Below, in pieces: positions 16,242-24,260 of a stretch of DNA of 64,000 nt. The stretch covers positions 1 through 64,000 of the forward strand of contig CAKSWY010000002.1 in NCBI GenBank assembly GCA_934513685.1, in the 5' to 3' direction. The notes under the pieces are model-generated. The model was not told where the DNA came from and searched no databases. It worked only from the letters and a program-made list of their open reading frames with translations. A program made the translations under genes and the position numbers. Position 1 is the first letter of the stretch. Each line of letters begins with the position of its first letter. Source of the stretch: an uncultured Oscillospiraceae bacterium (GTDB lineage Bacteria > Bacillota > Clostridia > Oscillospirales > Ruminococcaceae).

Positions 16242-17351
16242 TCACCAGTTTTCGCTGTTGATGGCTGCGACAACTGCCGTGATCTGTTCCTCCGTCATGC
16301 CGTAAAACATGGGCAGACTCAATTGTGTTGCACTGATCTCTTCTGCAATGGGGAATGCCCCCGCTCCCAAATTCAGATCCTGATAGGCCTTCTGCCGATG
16401 GATGGGAATCGGGTAATGCTTTCCGGTTCCAATCCCCTGGCTGGTCAGCCAGGCTTCCAGCGCATCCCGCCGGGATGTGCGGATGGAAAAAATGTGCCAC
16501 ACCGGTTCGCACTGGGGCAGCACCATCGGCAGCGCTACCTCCGGGTGGTGAATTTCCGCCAGATAGCGGCCGGCAATGCGGCGGCGCTCGGCGTTCATCT
16601 TGTCCAGATGGGGCAGCTTTGCCGCCAAAAACGCGGCCTGCAACTCGTCCAGCCGGGAATTATGCCCCTTATAAATGTGGTGGTACTTGTAGTCGGACCC
16701 ATAATTCCCCAGAGCGCGGACCTTTTCGGCCAGCTCCTTGTCGTTGGTCACCACACAGCCTGCATCGCCCAGCGCACCCAGGTTTTTGCCGGGGTAGAAG
16801 CTGAATCCGGCCGCATCGCCCAGCGCACCGGCCCGCACGCCGTTCCAGCGGGCTCCATGGGCCTGGGCTGCATCCTCGATCAGTTTCAGCCCGTGCCGGT
16901 CGCAAATTTCGCGCAGTTCCGTCATCTCCGCCGTCTGCCCATACAGGTGCACCGCAATGATGGCTTTGGTGCGGGGCGTAATGGCCGCCTCGGCCCCGGC
17001 AGGGTCCAGATTGAAGGTCTCCCGCCGCGGTTCCACCAGCACCGGCACCGCGCCCGCATAGGAAACCGCCAGCGCCGTAGCAATGTAGGTATTCGAGGGC
17101 ACAATGACCTCATCGCCTTCGCCGATTTCATAGGCTTTCAGGATCAGAAGCAATGCATCCAGCCCGTTGCCGCAGCCCACGCAGTAGTTTGCCCCGCAAT
17201 AGGCCGCAAAGGCTTCTTCAAAGGCGCTGTCTTCCGGGCCTGCGATGTAAAAACTGCGGCGATACACCCGCTCAAATGCGGCGCGAAGTTCCGCGTTCAG
17301 TTCATGTTCCATAGGCAGAAATGAAACAAAAGGAATGTTCATCGGTTTCAT
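16242..17351 (-). CDS. DegT/DnrJ/EryC1 sugar aminotransferase (FdtB/QdtB-like)
   Basis: A 369-residue PLP enzyme that aminates TDP-keto-deoxysugars. The PLP lysine lies in FSFYPGKNLGALGDAG, and family motifs GNGLDALLLIL, VPSNTYIATALA and EDAAQAHGA are visible. The gene immediately upstream, overlapping as ATGA, is a 3,4-ketoisomerase, which in known pathways supplies a 3-keto sugar to FdtB or QdtB. The product is therefore probably a TDP-3-amino-3,6-dideoxyhexose. An N-acetyltransferase usually follows in such clusters but is not found here. Confidence 0.88.
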   Translation of the reverse strand: MKPMNIPFVSFLPMEHELNAELRAAFERVYRRSFYIAGPEDSAFEEAFAAYCGANYCVGCGNGLDALLLILKAYEIGEGDEVIVPSNTYIATALAVSYAGAVPVLVEPRRETFNLDPAGAEAAITPRTKAIIAVHLYGQTAEMTELREICDRHGLKLIEDAAQAHGARWNGVRAGALGDAAGFSFYPGKNLGALGDAGCVVTNDKELAEKVRALGNYGSDYKYHHIYKGHNSRLDELQAAFLAAKLPHLDKMNAERRRIAGRYLAEIHHPEVALPMVLPQCEPVWHIFSIRTSRRDALEAWLTSQGIGTGKHYPIPIHRQKAYQDLNLGAGAFPIAEEISATQLSLPMFYGMTEEQITAVVAAINSENW

Positions 17352-17764
17352 TCGTTCGCCTCCCCTTGCTTCACATACGCAAGAAAGTCCTCGTAATTCC
17401 GGATGTAATCGGCTTCATCGTAATATTCACTGGCCGCCACGCACAAAACGGAATCCGTCTGGTTCCACAGCATTTCCCGCCAAAGGCCGCTGCCCAAGAT
17501 CAAGCCCTTTTCCGGGCGATCCAGCAGGACCTCCGCCTTTTCACGGCCATCGTCCAATTTGATGAGGATCGACCCATAGGGACAGAACAGCATCTGCCGA
17601 AGGGCGCGGTGGGCATGGCCGCCGCGCTGCACGCCCCGGGCAGTGCCGTGAATGTAATAAATGCGCCGGATGGGAAACGGAAGATCGTGTTCTCCCTCAA
17701 AAAACGTAAGGTAGCCTTCCCCTGCGGTTTCCACCGTGCGCAAATCAATGACGCGATAATCCAT
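17348..17764 (-). CDS. TDP-4-keto-6-deoxyhexose 3,4-ketoisomerase (FdtA/QdtA-like)
   Basis: A 138-residue cupin-fold isomerase that moves the keto group from C4 to C3 of TDP-4-keto-6-deoxyglucose. The cupin metal-type motif GGHAHRALRQMLFCPYGS and LDDGREKAEVLLDRPEKGL are typical of the family. The start was set at ATG 17764, directly after GGAGGTCACC; the longer upstream frame crosses the promoter. It is the first gene of the polysaccharide operon, and its stop overlaps the start of the aminotransferase. Whether the product has the fuco or the quinovo configuration cannot be read here. Confidence 0.88.
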   Translation of the reverse strand: MDYRVIDLRTVETAGEGYLTFFEGEHDLPFPIRRIYYIHGTARGVQRGGHAHRALRQMLFCPYGSILIKLDDGREKAEVLLDRPEKGLILGSGLWREMLWNQTDSVLCVAASEYYDEADYIRNYEDFLAYVKQGEANE

Positions 17765-17792
17765 ATGGTGACCTCCATACACAACTGCCATT

Positions 17793-17821
17793 ATTTTAAC
17801 ACAATTCCGCCTGGATGTCGA
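17793..17821 (-). promoter_or_regulatory. promoter of the polysaccharide operon
   Basis: Minus-strand TCGACA (17821-17816), 17-base spacer, TAAAAT (17798-17793); each box has five of six consensus bases. The leader to the ketoisomerase start is only about 20 bases. Confidence 0.7.
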
Positions 17822-17831
17822 TATGAGCAGC

Positions 17832-17890
17832 AAAAAAGCCTGGAGGGAATCGCGCGCCGCCGCGCTGGACGTTCCTTCCAGGCCTTTTTT
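17832..17890 (-). terminator. terminator of the rRNA methyltransferase gene
   Basis: Long imperfect stem between 17832-17849 and 17872-17890 (AAAAAAGCCTGGAGGGAA against TTCCTTCCAGGCCTTTTTT), with U runs on either strand. It stops minus-strand transcription before the polysaccharide promoter. Confidence 0.8.
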
Positions 17891-17904
17891 CTTTCATTTT
17901 CCGT

Positions 17905-19263
17905 TCAGCCCAAATTCCGCAGGGCCTTCGGCAGGTGGTTTTTCACCTTGCCGCCGCTCACCTTGCCGCCGCTCAGAGGCATTCCGTCCACGGTAACGCA
18001 GCACCAGCCGTTCTGGGCCGTGCGCGCTTCAATTTCTTCTCCCCGCAGCCACGCCTGGGTGCGGTCATCCTCCAGCGTCAGCTCTTCCCGGTTGGTGCAG
18101 CCCGCGCCAAAGGCCGTGAAAAGATGATGGGCCGGAACGAACCGGTTCTTCTGCACGGTACCGGCTAGCACTCCAGCCCGAAGCACATGAAGCTTCAGCG
18201 CCGGCATTCCCTCGGGCATCAGCAGAACCATATCCTCCAGCTGCATGGCAGGCAGCCCTGCCAGCTGGGGAAAGTATTCCCCGGCAAATGCCTGCCATGC
18301 CGCATTGGGTTTTGCCGCCTTTGCGGTCTTTACGCGGGCCGTTTTTCCCGTTTCCTCCGGCACGGCTTTTCGCAGCTTTGCCATAAAGTGGCCTTCCCCA
18401 CCCTGGCAGGGCCAGATGCGGCGGGTCTTTTCGGCCGCAAAGGGATGTTCGCCGCACCGGTTGGTTTCCCCGGGGCTGCCGAAGCCATCCGGCCAGGGCA
18501 GCAGCTCAAATTCCGGGTGCCGGGCCAGAAATGCGCCCACCTGCCCCTCATCTTCCTCCGGTGCAAAGGTGCAGGTGGAATACACCAGCACGCCGCCCGT
18601 TGCAAGGCAGGACGCGGCCGCATCCAGAATTTCGCTTCCCAGCGCCGCACACTGCGCGACCAGCCCCGGCCCATGCTGGGCAAGGGCCTGCGGCTCCTTG
18701 CGAAACATTCCTTCGCCGCTGCAGGGGGCATCCACCAGAATCCGGTCAAAAAAGCCGGGCAGGGTCGCCGCAATGCGGGCAGGCGTTTCGTTCAGCACCA
18801 CCGCATTGGCAACACCCATGCGCTCCAGGTTCTGTCGCAGGATCACCGCGCGGCCGCCGTCGTATTCATTGCTCACCAGAAGCCCCTTGCCGCCCAGGGC
18901 CGCCGCCAGCTGGCTGCTCTTTCCGCCCGGGGCCGCACACAGGTCCAGCACCTTCATGCCCGGCTGTACATCCAGCATGGCCGCCGGGGCGCTGGCCGAG
19001 GGCTCCTGCGAATAAAAGGCCCCCGCGTGGTGATAGGGGTGCCGCCCCAGCTTCACCGCCGGGTCCTCGATCAAAAGGCCCGCGCTGCAAAATGGGGAGG
19101 GCGAGACGGCCAGCCCCGCATGGGCCGCGAACCATTCCGGCGTGCAGCGAAGAAGGTTCACCGTCACGCCGCGGGCCGCCGTTTTGCTGGGGGCTGAGTA
19201 CAGCGTCTCATAGCGCTCACCCAAAAGCTTGCGCTCTCGTTGTTCAAAAAATTCTTTCGGCAT
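17905..19263 (-). CDS. 16S rRNA m5C methyltransferase, RsmF/NOL1-NOP2-Sun family
   Basis: A 452-residue SAM-dependent RNA cytosine-C5 methyltransferase. The SAM site DLCAAPGGKSSQ, the motif IV DAPCSGEGMF (Cys) and the motif VI STCTF (catalytic Cys) are all present. The C-terminal part ends with a KNHLPKALR element typical of bacterial RsmF-like proteins, which have a PUA-like RNA-binding extension. The start was set at ATG 19263, after GGGAGAGG. A 15-base direct repeat (17943-17957 and 17958-17972) encodes SGGKVSGGKV near the C-terminus. It is monocistronic. Confidence 0.9.
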   Translation of the reverse strand: MPKEFFEQRERKLLGERYETLYSAPSKTAARGVTVNLLRCTPEWFAAHAGLAVSPSPFCSAGLLIEDPAVKLGRHPYHHAGAFYSQEPSASAPAAMLDVQPGMKVLDLCAAPGGKSSQLAAALGGKGLLVSNEYDGGRAVILRQNLERMGVANAVVLNETPARIAATLPGFFDRILVDAPCSGEGMFRKEPQALAQHGPGLVAQCAALGSEILDAAASCLATGGVLVYSTCTFAPEEDEGQVGAFLARHPEFELLPWPDGFGSPGETNRCGEHPFAAEKTRRIWPCQGGEGHFMAKLRKAVPEETGKTARVKTAKAAKPNAAWQAFAGEYFPQLAGLPAMQLEDMVLLMPEGMPALKLHVLRAGVLAGTVQKNRFVPAHHLFTAFGAGCTNREELTLEDDRTQAWLRGEEIEARTAQNGWCCVTVDGMPLSGGKVSGGKVKNHLPKALRNLG

Positions 19264-19390
19264 AGAAACCTCTCCCGATTTTGTATAAAAGCCATTGCAG
19301 TTGGAAAAGACTATGGTTGCGGGGCCGCGCAGAGCTTCCAATCAAAAGGCCGCGCCGGATCGCCCCGGATAAGGAAAGGAGCATTGGACG

Positions 19391-19534
19391 ATGGACAACC
19401 GCACTTCAAAAAGCAGCACCAATTCCGCCAATTCTACCAACACCACTGGCAAGAACAGCACGAACTCCGGTGAGAACCGCACCACTGGCAAAGCCAGCAG
19501 CAAAACCACCGGCAGTGCCAAAAACAGCAAATAA
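19391..19534 (+). CDS. 47-residue basic Ser/Thr/Asn/Lys-rich microprotein
   Basis: An open frame of 47 codons with ATG 9 bases after GGAAAGGAG and a strong hairpin terminator 16 bases after its stop, which together support expression. The product is low in complexity: no Trp, Tyr, Cys, Leu, Ile or Val at all, many Ser, Thr, Asn, Lys, Gly, and repeats of a TTGK-like unit (NTTGKNS, RTTGKAS, KTTGSAK). It is predicted disordered and positively charged. It is divergent from the methyltransferase gene. No family was recognised; a small DNA- or spore-associated protein is one guess, without motif support. Confidence 0.55.
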   Translation: MDNRTSKSSTNSANSTNTTGKNSTNSGENRTTGKASSKTTGSAKNSK

Positions 19535-19550
19535 GTGCCGCTTATGCAGC

Positions 19551-19590
19551 AAAGGGCTGAGGTCCGGATTCTTCCGGGCCTCAGCCCTTT
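19551..19590. terminator. bidirectional terminator between the microprotein gene and mrnC
   Basis: Arms AAAGGGCTGAGG (19551-19562) and CCTCAGCCCTTT (19579-19590), extended inwards by CCGG/CCGG pairing. It ends the plus-strand microprotein gene and the minus-strand rplU-rpmA-obg-mrnC cluster. Confidence 0.85.
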
Positions 19591-19595
19591 GTGTG

Positions 19596-20000
19596 TTACT
19601 TATGCGCGTTCGGGTCAAACTGCTGCCAGATCACCTCAAACAGCTCCTGAATGCGCTCTTCCTGCCCCTGCAGGCACAGCCAGCCGAACAGCGCCTCCAT
19701 GCCGGTGGATGCCCGGTATTCCTCCGGTGATGCATGCTTCGCAACGGAGGCTTTGCTGGTATTTTTGCCGCGGTGCAGCACCGCCGCCTCTTCTTCGGTC
19801 AGCAGCGGCTCCAGCAAGGGCAGGGCCGCGAACTGCGCCCGGGCCGAGACGTACTTAATGGCCTCGCTGTGCAGCTTGCCGGGCTGAAGCCGGGTGTACT
19901 CCACCAAATGGCGGCGCACCAGCAATTCAAACACACTGTCGCCCACAAAGGCAAGGTTCAGAGGGGATTGTTCACGGATGTTTACCTGCTGTTTTTCCAT
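19596..20000 (-). CDS. mrnC: mini-ribonuclease III
   Basis: A 134-residue RNase III catalytic domain without the double-stranded RNA-binding domain; in Bacillus it matures 23S rRNA. LAFVGDSVFELLVR matches the catalytic signature with its acidic residue, and the second acidic region ALFGWLCLQGQEERIQELF is present. The start follows GAGG. It lies 44 bases downstream of obg on the same strand, and the terminator follows within a few bases. Confidence 0.93.
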   Translation of the reverse strand: MEKQQVNIREQSPLNLAFVGDSVFELLVRRHLVEYTRLQPGKLHSEAIKYVSARAQFAALPLLEPLLTEEEAAVLHRGKNTSKASVAKHASPEEYRASTGMEALFGWLCLQGQEERIQELFEVIWQQFDPNAHK

Positions 20001-20044
20001 TGAGAAAACCTCGCTCAGCGCACAGCCGTCCGCCGTGCTATTGA

Positions 20045-21325
20045 TCAGAACACATAGTCAAACTCGAAATCGCCGATCCGGATGGTATCGTTCTCCTGAA
20101 CGCCGCGCTTAACCAGCTCATCCAGAATGCCGCTGTCACCCAGCTGCCGCTGGAAATACTGGAGGCTCTCGTAGTCCTCCACGTCGCTGCCTTCCAGAAT
20201 GCGCTCCAGCCAGGGGGCGTCGATCTCAAACACGCCGTCCTCCGGCTGGGTGATCTCGAAGCTGCGGGGGCCTTCCGTCTTGACGGGGGCCACATAATTC
20301 GCCTCGTACACTTGCACCGGCGGCAGCTGCTGCAGCCGGTCGTACACCAGGCCGGGCAGGCTCTTCAAGCCCATCTTGGTCGCCGCGGAAATAGGCAGGA
20401 AGGTCAGGCCCTTTGCCTCCACATACTGCTTGAAGGCTTCCACCTGTTCCGGCGTGGCAATGTCGCACTTGTTGCCCAAAACGATCTGGGGGCGGGTTGC
20501 CAGCTGGGCGCTGAAATTGACCAGTTCCTCGTTGATCTTTTCAAAATCGTCGATGGGATCACGGCCTTCGCAGCCGGAAACGTCCACCACATGCAGCAGC
20601 AGGCGGCAGCGCTCCACATGGCGCAGGAAGTCATGGCCCAGGCCGATGCCCTCGCTGGCGCCCTCGATCAGGCCGGGAATATCCGCCGCCACAAAGCTGG
20701 CCTCCGGGCCGACCTGCACCACACCCAGCACCGGCGTCAGGGTGGTAAAATGATAGTTTGCAATCTTGGGCTTTGCTGCGCTGATCACCGAGATCAGGGT
20801 CGATTTGCCCACATTGGGGAAGCCGATCAGGCCCACATCCGCAATCAGTTTCAGCTCCAGCTGAAGCTCAAACTCTTCCCCGGGGAAGCCCGGCTTTGCG
20901 AATTTCGGGATCTGCCGGGTCGGCGAGGCGAAATGGACATTGCCCCAGCCGCCGCGGCCGCCCTTGGCCACCACGACCGGCTTATCCCCGGAAATATCCG
21001 CCATCAGCTGGCCGCTTTTGGCCTCTTTCACAAGGGTGCCACGGGGCACACGAATAATCAGATCTTCGCCGTTTTTGCCGGTGCAGCGTTTGCCGCTGCC
21101 GTTTGCGCCGGGCTCCGCCGTATACTTGCGCTTATACTTAAAATCCATCAAAGTGGACAGATTGTCGTCCGCCAGGAACAGCACATCGCCGCCCTTGCCG
21201 CCGTCACCGCCGTCCGGGCCGCCGGCGGCCACAAACTTCTCACGGTGGAAGCTCACGGCACCATCGCCGCCCTTGCCTGCCTTGATGAAAATCTTTGCCA
21301 CATCAACAAAGCTGCCGTTTCCCAT
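20045..21325 (-). CDS. obg: Obg/CgtA GTPase
   Basis: An essential ribosome-assembly and stress GTPase of 426 residues. The glycine-rich Obg domain (VDVAKIFIKAGKGGDGAVSFHREKF onwards), the G domain (P-loop GFPNVGKSTL, DIPGLIEGASEG, NKCD) and the C-terminal OCT domain are all visible. Two ATGs lie 6 bases apart; the second is at the proper distance from AAGGAGG and is preferred. It follows rpmA and precedes mrnC, as in many Firmicutes. Confidence 0.97.
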   Translation of the reverse strand: MGNGSFVDVAKIFIKAGKGGDGAVSFHREKFVAAGGPDGGDGGKGGDVLFLADDNLSTLMDFKYKRKYTAEPGANGSGKRCTGKNGEDLIIRVPRGTLVKEAKSGQLMADISGDKPVVVAKGGRGGWGNVHFASPTRQIPKFAKPGFPGEEFELQLELKLIADVGLIGFPNVGKSTLISVISAAKPKIANYHFTTLTPVLGVVQVGPEASFVAADIPGLIEGASEGIGLGHDFLRHVERCRLLLHVVDVSGCEGRDPIDDFEKINEELVNFSAQLATRPQIVLGNKCDIATPEQVEAFKQYVEAKGLTFLPISAATKMGLKSLPGLVYDRLQQLPPVQVYEANYVAPVKTEGPRSFEITQPEDGVFEIDAPWLERILEGSDVEDYESLQYFQRQLGDSGILDELVKRGVQENDTIRIGDFEFDYVF

Positions 21326-21462
21326 GGTCATTCCCTCCTTTTGAGGCACCGTCTGCGTTTATGCACAGCGGCTCTATTTTATATCCGGCCGCAAAAACAA
21401 TTTCTGCGGCTTTGACAAGAAAAGGCCGAGCCACTGGGGCCCGGCCTCTCGATGCAATACAA

Positions 21463-21714
21463 TTACTGCTTGATGCTGACCTTCTTGCGGTCACGGCCCA
21501 TGCGCTCAAAGCTCACGCGGCCGTCCACCAGAGCAAACAGGGTATCGTCGCTGCCGATGCCCACGTTTTCGCCGGGATGGATATGGGTGCCGCGCTGACG
21601 CACCAGGATGTTGCCGGCCAGAACGAACTGACCATCGGCGCGCTTGACGCCCAGACGCTTAGACTCGGAGTCGCGGCCGTTTTTGGTAGAACCTACGCCT
21701 TTTTTATGTGCCAT
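21463..21714 (-). CDS. rpmA: 50S ribosomal protein L27
   Basis: An 83-residue protein beginning MAHKKGVGSTKNGRDSESK. L27 reaches the peptidyl transferase centre with its N-terminus. In most Firmicutes a short N-terminal extension precedes the AHKKG or SKKG motif and is removed by the Prp protease, whose gene sits between rplU and rpmA. Here the protein starts directly at MAHKKG, as in Gram-negatives, with a good ribosome site (GGAGG) upstream, and only 26 bases separate it from rplU. Confidence 0.97.
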   Translation of the reverse strand: MAHKKGVGSTKNGRDSESKRLGVKRADGQFVLAGNILVRQRGTHIHPGENVGIGSDDTLFALVDGRVSFERMGRDRKKVSIKQ

Positions 21715-21740
21715 TGTGTTGTACCTCCGTTTCTAATTGC

Positions 21741-22052
21741 TTAAGCGTTGATCGCGGTGATTTCCACCTTGGTGTAGGGCTGACGATGGCCCATGCGGCG
21801 GGCGCTGCCCTTCTTGGGACGATAGGTGATGATGTTCAGCTTCTTGCCCTTGCCGTTCTTCACGACCTTGGCAGCCACGCTGGCACCCTCCACGCTGGGA
21901 GCGCCGAACTTCACGGCACCTTCTTCGCCCACGGCCAGAACGGTGTCGAACTTCACTTCGGCGCCTTCCTCGGCCTCCAGCTTCTCCACGAACAGCACAT
22001 CGCCCTGCTGGACCTTGTACTGCTTGCCACCGGTAACGATAATCGCGTACAT
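21741..22052 (-). CDS. rplU: 50S ribosomal protein L21
   Basis: A 103-residue large-subunit protein; MYAIIVTGGKQYKVQQGD and the C-terminal YRPKKGSARRMGHRQPYTKV are diagnostic. The start was set at ATG 22052, after AAAGAGAG. It is the first gene of the rplU-rpmA-obg-mrnC cluster, with a clear promoter about 95 bases upstream and a structured leader. Confidence 0.97.
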   Translation of the reverse strand: MYAIIVTGGKQYKVQQGDVLFVEKLEAEEGAEVKFDTVLAVGEEGAVKFGAPSVEGASVAAKVVKNGKGKKLNIITYRPKKGSARRMGHRQPYTKVEITAINA

Positions 22053-22137
22053 AGTTTTTCTCTCTTTCAATCAGACTCGCTGGTCGTAAGGCGGGCGGCA
22101 ACGTAGCCGTCACTTCAGCAGCCCACACCATGCGGCT
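22053..22137 (-). promoter_or_regulatory. rplU leader, candidate L21-type autoregulatory RNA
   Basis: About 85 transcribed bases between the promoter and the rplU start are GC-rich and contain several possible short stems. Firmicutes commonly have an L21 leader here that senses ribosomal protein. I cannot verify the consensus by eye, so the assignment rests on position. The rest of the gene-free stretch, 22172-22412, shows nothing I can name. Confidence 0.3.
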
Positions 22138-22142
22138 TTAAT

Positions 22143-22171
22143 ACTATACCATATGCATTTGCCATTTGCAA
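22143..22171 (-). promoter_or_regulatory. promoter of rplU-rpmA-obg-mrnC
   Basis: Minus-strand TTGCAA (22171-22166), 17-base spacer, TATAGT (22148-22143), with TGG making an extended -10. Confidence 0.8.
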
Positions 22172-22412
22172 GCCTTTTTTCTTGTTTGCAGGAACTTTTT
22201 TCGATTTTTTAAGCACCGGGCCGCTTTGTGCCAAGGCTCTTCGCACGATTGGGAGAATAAATCCGGCTCTTTCTGCAAATGCTAGGTTCTGCCTGAACAA
22301 AGGCACGTTCGATTTTCGGCCTGGCCTCTATTTTGGCTTTTCAATTCCGGCTTCTTGCCGTATCTGAAACACAAATTTTCACACGGATTTTTCGTACAAA
22401 GGAGATTGCCTC

Positions 22413-22700
22413 ATGAAGGACTACACCAATCATTATGGAAACCACACCGACAGCACCGATGGCCTTTTCTGGCCGCAGCCCCACAGCGAACAGCAGACGG
22501 ATTCCTCCCCGGAAGAGAGCCTTTCCAGCCAGCCCTCTCGCCCGGCACACAGCCAAACGCCTTCTCACATCGTGCTGAATGAATCCGCGTATTTCCCTGC
22601 CCTTTACGAAAACGCACAGGGCTGCCTTTTTCGGGAAAACCTGAAAAACTTCCGCAAGCGCAGCGAGGGCTCTTCCCGCCCGGAAGGCTCTCACTCATAA
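22413..22700 (+). CDS. 95-residue hydrophilic protein of unknown function
   Basis: An isolated gene with ATG 8 bases after AAAGGAG and a hairpin terminator downstream. The product is polar and rich in Ser, His, Pro, Glu and Gln in its first 50 residues, then has a more ordered-looking end with several aromatic residues (HIVLNESAYFPALYENAQGCLF) and a basic tail. There is no signal peptide or membrane segment. No family was recognised. The short segment around residues 52-80 is the only part that looks like a conserved motif. Confidence 0.6.
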   Translation: MKDYTNHYGNHTDSTDGLFWPQPHSEQQTDSSPEESLSSQPSRPAHSQTPSHIVLNESAYFPALYENAQGCLFRENLKNFRKRSEGSSRPEGSHS

Positions 22701-22736
22701 CACAGCCAAGCAGCCGGCTGCTGCTTAATCCGCACC

Positions 22737-22790
22737 AGGCAGGCATTGGGCCTTATGCCATTGATATAGGCCCATGCCTGCCTTTGTTTT
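22737..22790 (+). terminator. terminator of the 95-residue protein gene
   Basis: Arms AGGCAGGCATTGGGCC (22737-22752) and GGCCCATGCCTGCCT (22769-22783) with one unpaired base, followed by TTGTTTTT. Confidence 0.85.
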
Positions 22791-22800
22791 TGCAGGCTTC

Positions 22801-22846
22801 AACACCGCCCAAGCAATCGCACGGTAGTCTTGGGCGGCGTTATTTT
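22801..22846 (+). terminator. second hairpin, possible back-up terminator
   Basis: Arms AACACCGCCCAAG (22801-22813) and CTTGGGCGGCGTT (22829-22841) followed by ATTTTC. It is the second strong hairpin in 110 bases between converging genes. The downstream end of the minus-strand pynP gene shows only weak stems of its own. Confidence 0.6.
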
Positions 22847-22912
22847 CAAAACAAATCCGCGCCGCTTCCGATTAAAAAGCAGCCCGCTAAGCAGTTCGCT
22901 TAATCGTCCCGC

Positions 22913-24235
22913 TTAAAAATATTCCACGCCGTTCTGTGTTACGCGGGCGTAGATCAGTTTCAATGGCTCCGGCTTCTCGTCGCTGAACGAAAAGCCCTGC
23001 CGAAAGGTCTCTTCTGCGGCGGCAAACCGTGCGGGGTCGTCCGCATAAAAGGTGGCAAGGCGTTCGCCCCGGCGCACCGCCGCTCCCTGCTTTTTGTACA
23101 TCCGAATTCCGGCCGCATAGTCGATCGGGTCCTCTTTTTTAAGCCGCCCCGCGCCCAGCAGCATACTGGCAATGCCGATTTTCTCCGCATCCGTTTTGCA
23201 GATGAAGCCGTCGCAGGGGCTGCATACATCGTGTTGATATTGCGCCTGCGCAAAGCAGCTCGGGTCGTCCAGAACGCGCACGTCGCCGCCCTGGGCACGG
23301 AACATCTCCTTGCACAGCCGGAACGCCGACCCATCCGCCAGCACGCGCTTCACCATGGCAAGGCACTCCGCTTCGCTGCCTTTTCCTGCCAGCATCAGCA
23401 TATTGGCCGCCAACTGGCAGCACACCTGTCTCAGATCCTCCGGGCCGCGGCCTTTCAGCACCTCCATGCTCTCGGCCACCTCCAGACTGTTGCCGATGCA
23501 GCTGCCCAGAGGAGTGTCCATATCCGTGATCAGGGCCGCCACCTTGCGGCCGTTCCGGCAGCCGATCTCCACCATCAGCTGGGCCAGCTCTACGGCGCGG
23601 GGCACAGTTTTCATAAAGGCACCGGTGCCCACTGTCACATCCAGCAGAATGCAGTCGCTTCCGGAGGCCAGCTTTTTGCTCATAATGCTGGAGGCGATCA
23701 GCGGAATGCTCTCCACCGTCGCCGTCACATCCCGCAGCGCGTACATCTTCCGGTCCGCCGGGGCCATCTCGCTGCTCTGCCCCACCACGGCAATCCCCAG
23801 CCGGTTGACCTGGTCAAAAAATTCCTGTTCGCTCAGGGCAATCCGGGTACCCGGCACCGCTTCCATTTTATCCACGGTGCCGCCGGTGTGGCCAAGCCCA
23901 CGGCCGCTCATTTTGGCCACCTTTACGCCGCAGGCCGCCGCCACCGGGGCCACAACCAGCGTGGTTTTATCCCCCACGCCGCCGGTGGAATGCTTGTCCA
24001 CCTTCACGCCCTGAATGGAAGAAAGGTCGGCCATCTTACCGGAGTGCGCCATCAAATCGGTGAGCTGGGCCGTCTCCTCCCCGGTCATCCCTTTTAAATA
24101 GATCGCCATCAGCAGCGCACTCATCTGGTAATCCGGCACCTGCCCATTTACAAATCCGTTCACGGCAAATGCCAGTTCTTCCCGGTTCAGCGTTCCGCCA
24201 TCCCGTTTTTTCGCGATCACATCATACATTCGCAT
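22913..24235 (-). CDS. pynP: pyrimidine-nucleoside phosphorylase
   Basis: Splits uridine, thymidine or deoxyuridine with phosphate into base and sugar 1-phosphate. The 440-residue protein has the family signature around SGRGLGHTGGTVDKMEAVPG and the substrate-binding KVDKHSTGGVGDK. Length is typical. It is the last gene of the deoD-cdd-pynP operon, 25 bases after cdd, with a GGGGGAG ribosome site. The sugar phosphate it makes is the substrate of DeoB at the left end of the window. Confidence 0.95.
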   Translation of the reverse strand: MRMYDVIAKKRDGGTLNREELAFAVNGFVNGQVPDYQMSALLMAIYLKGMTGEETAQLTDLMAHSGKMADLSSIQGVKVDKHSTGGVGDKTTLVVAPVAAACGVKVAKMSGRGLGHTGGTVDKMEAVPGTRIALSEQEFFDQVNRLGIAVVGQSSEMAPADRKMYALRDVTATVESIPLIASSIMSKKLASGSDCILLDVTVGTGAFMKTVPRAVELAQLMVEIGCRNGRKVAALITDMDTPLGSCIGNSLEVAESMEVLKGRGPEDLRQVCCQLAANMLMLAGKGSEAECLAMVKRVLADGSAFRLCKEMFRAQGGDVRVLDDPSCFAQAQYQHDVCSPCDGFICKTDAEKIGIASMLLGAGRLKKEDPIDYAAGIRMYKKQGAAVRRGERLATFYADDPARFAAAEETFRQGFSFSDEKPEPLKLIYARVTQNGVEYF

Positions 24236-24260
24236 GGCATTCTCCCCCGCAATTGCATAG

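Noticed and set aside
16213..16512. N-terminal extension of rfbC
   Set aside because: The extra 100 residues overlap the aminotransferase gene, lack epimerase similarity and have no ribosome site; ATG 16212 is preferred.
17943..17972. 15-base tandem repeat in the rRNA methyltransferase gene, encoding SGGKVSGGKV
   Set aside because: The region aligns without insertion to the family's C-terminal G-x-K..GG..KNH pattern, so it seems to be chance similarity of neighbouring glycine-rich codons, not a duplication.
22842..22912. Three imperfect TAAGCGGG-like repeats after pynP
   Set aside because: They differ in length and spacing and probably form weak terminator stems; not a convincing repeat family.
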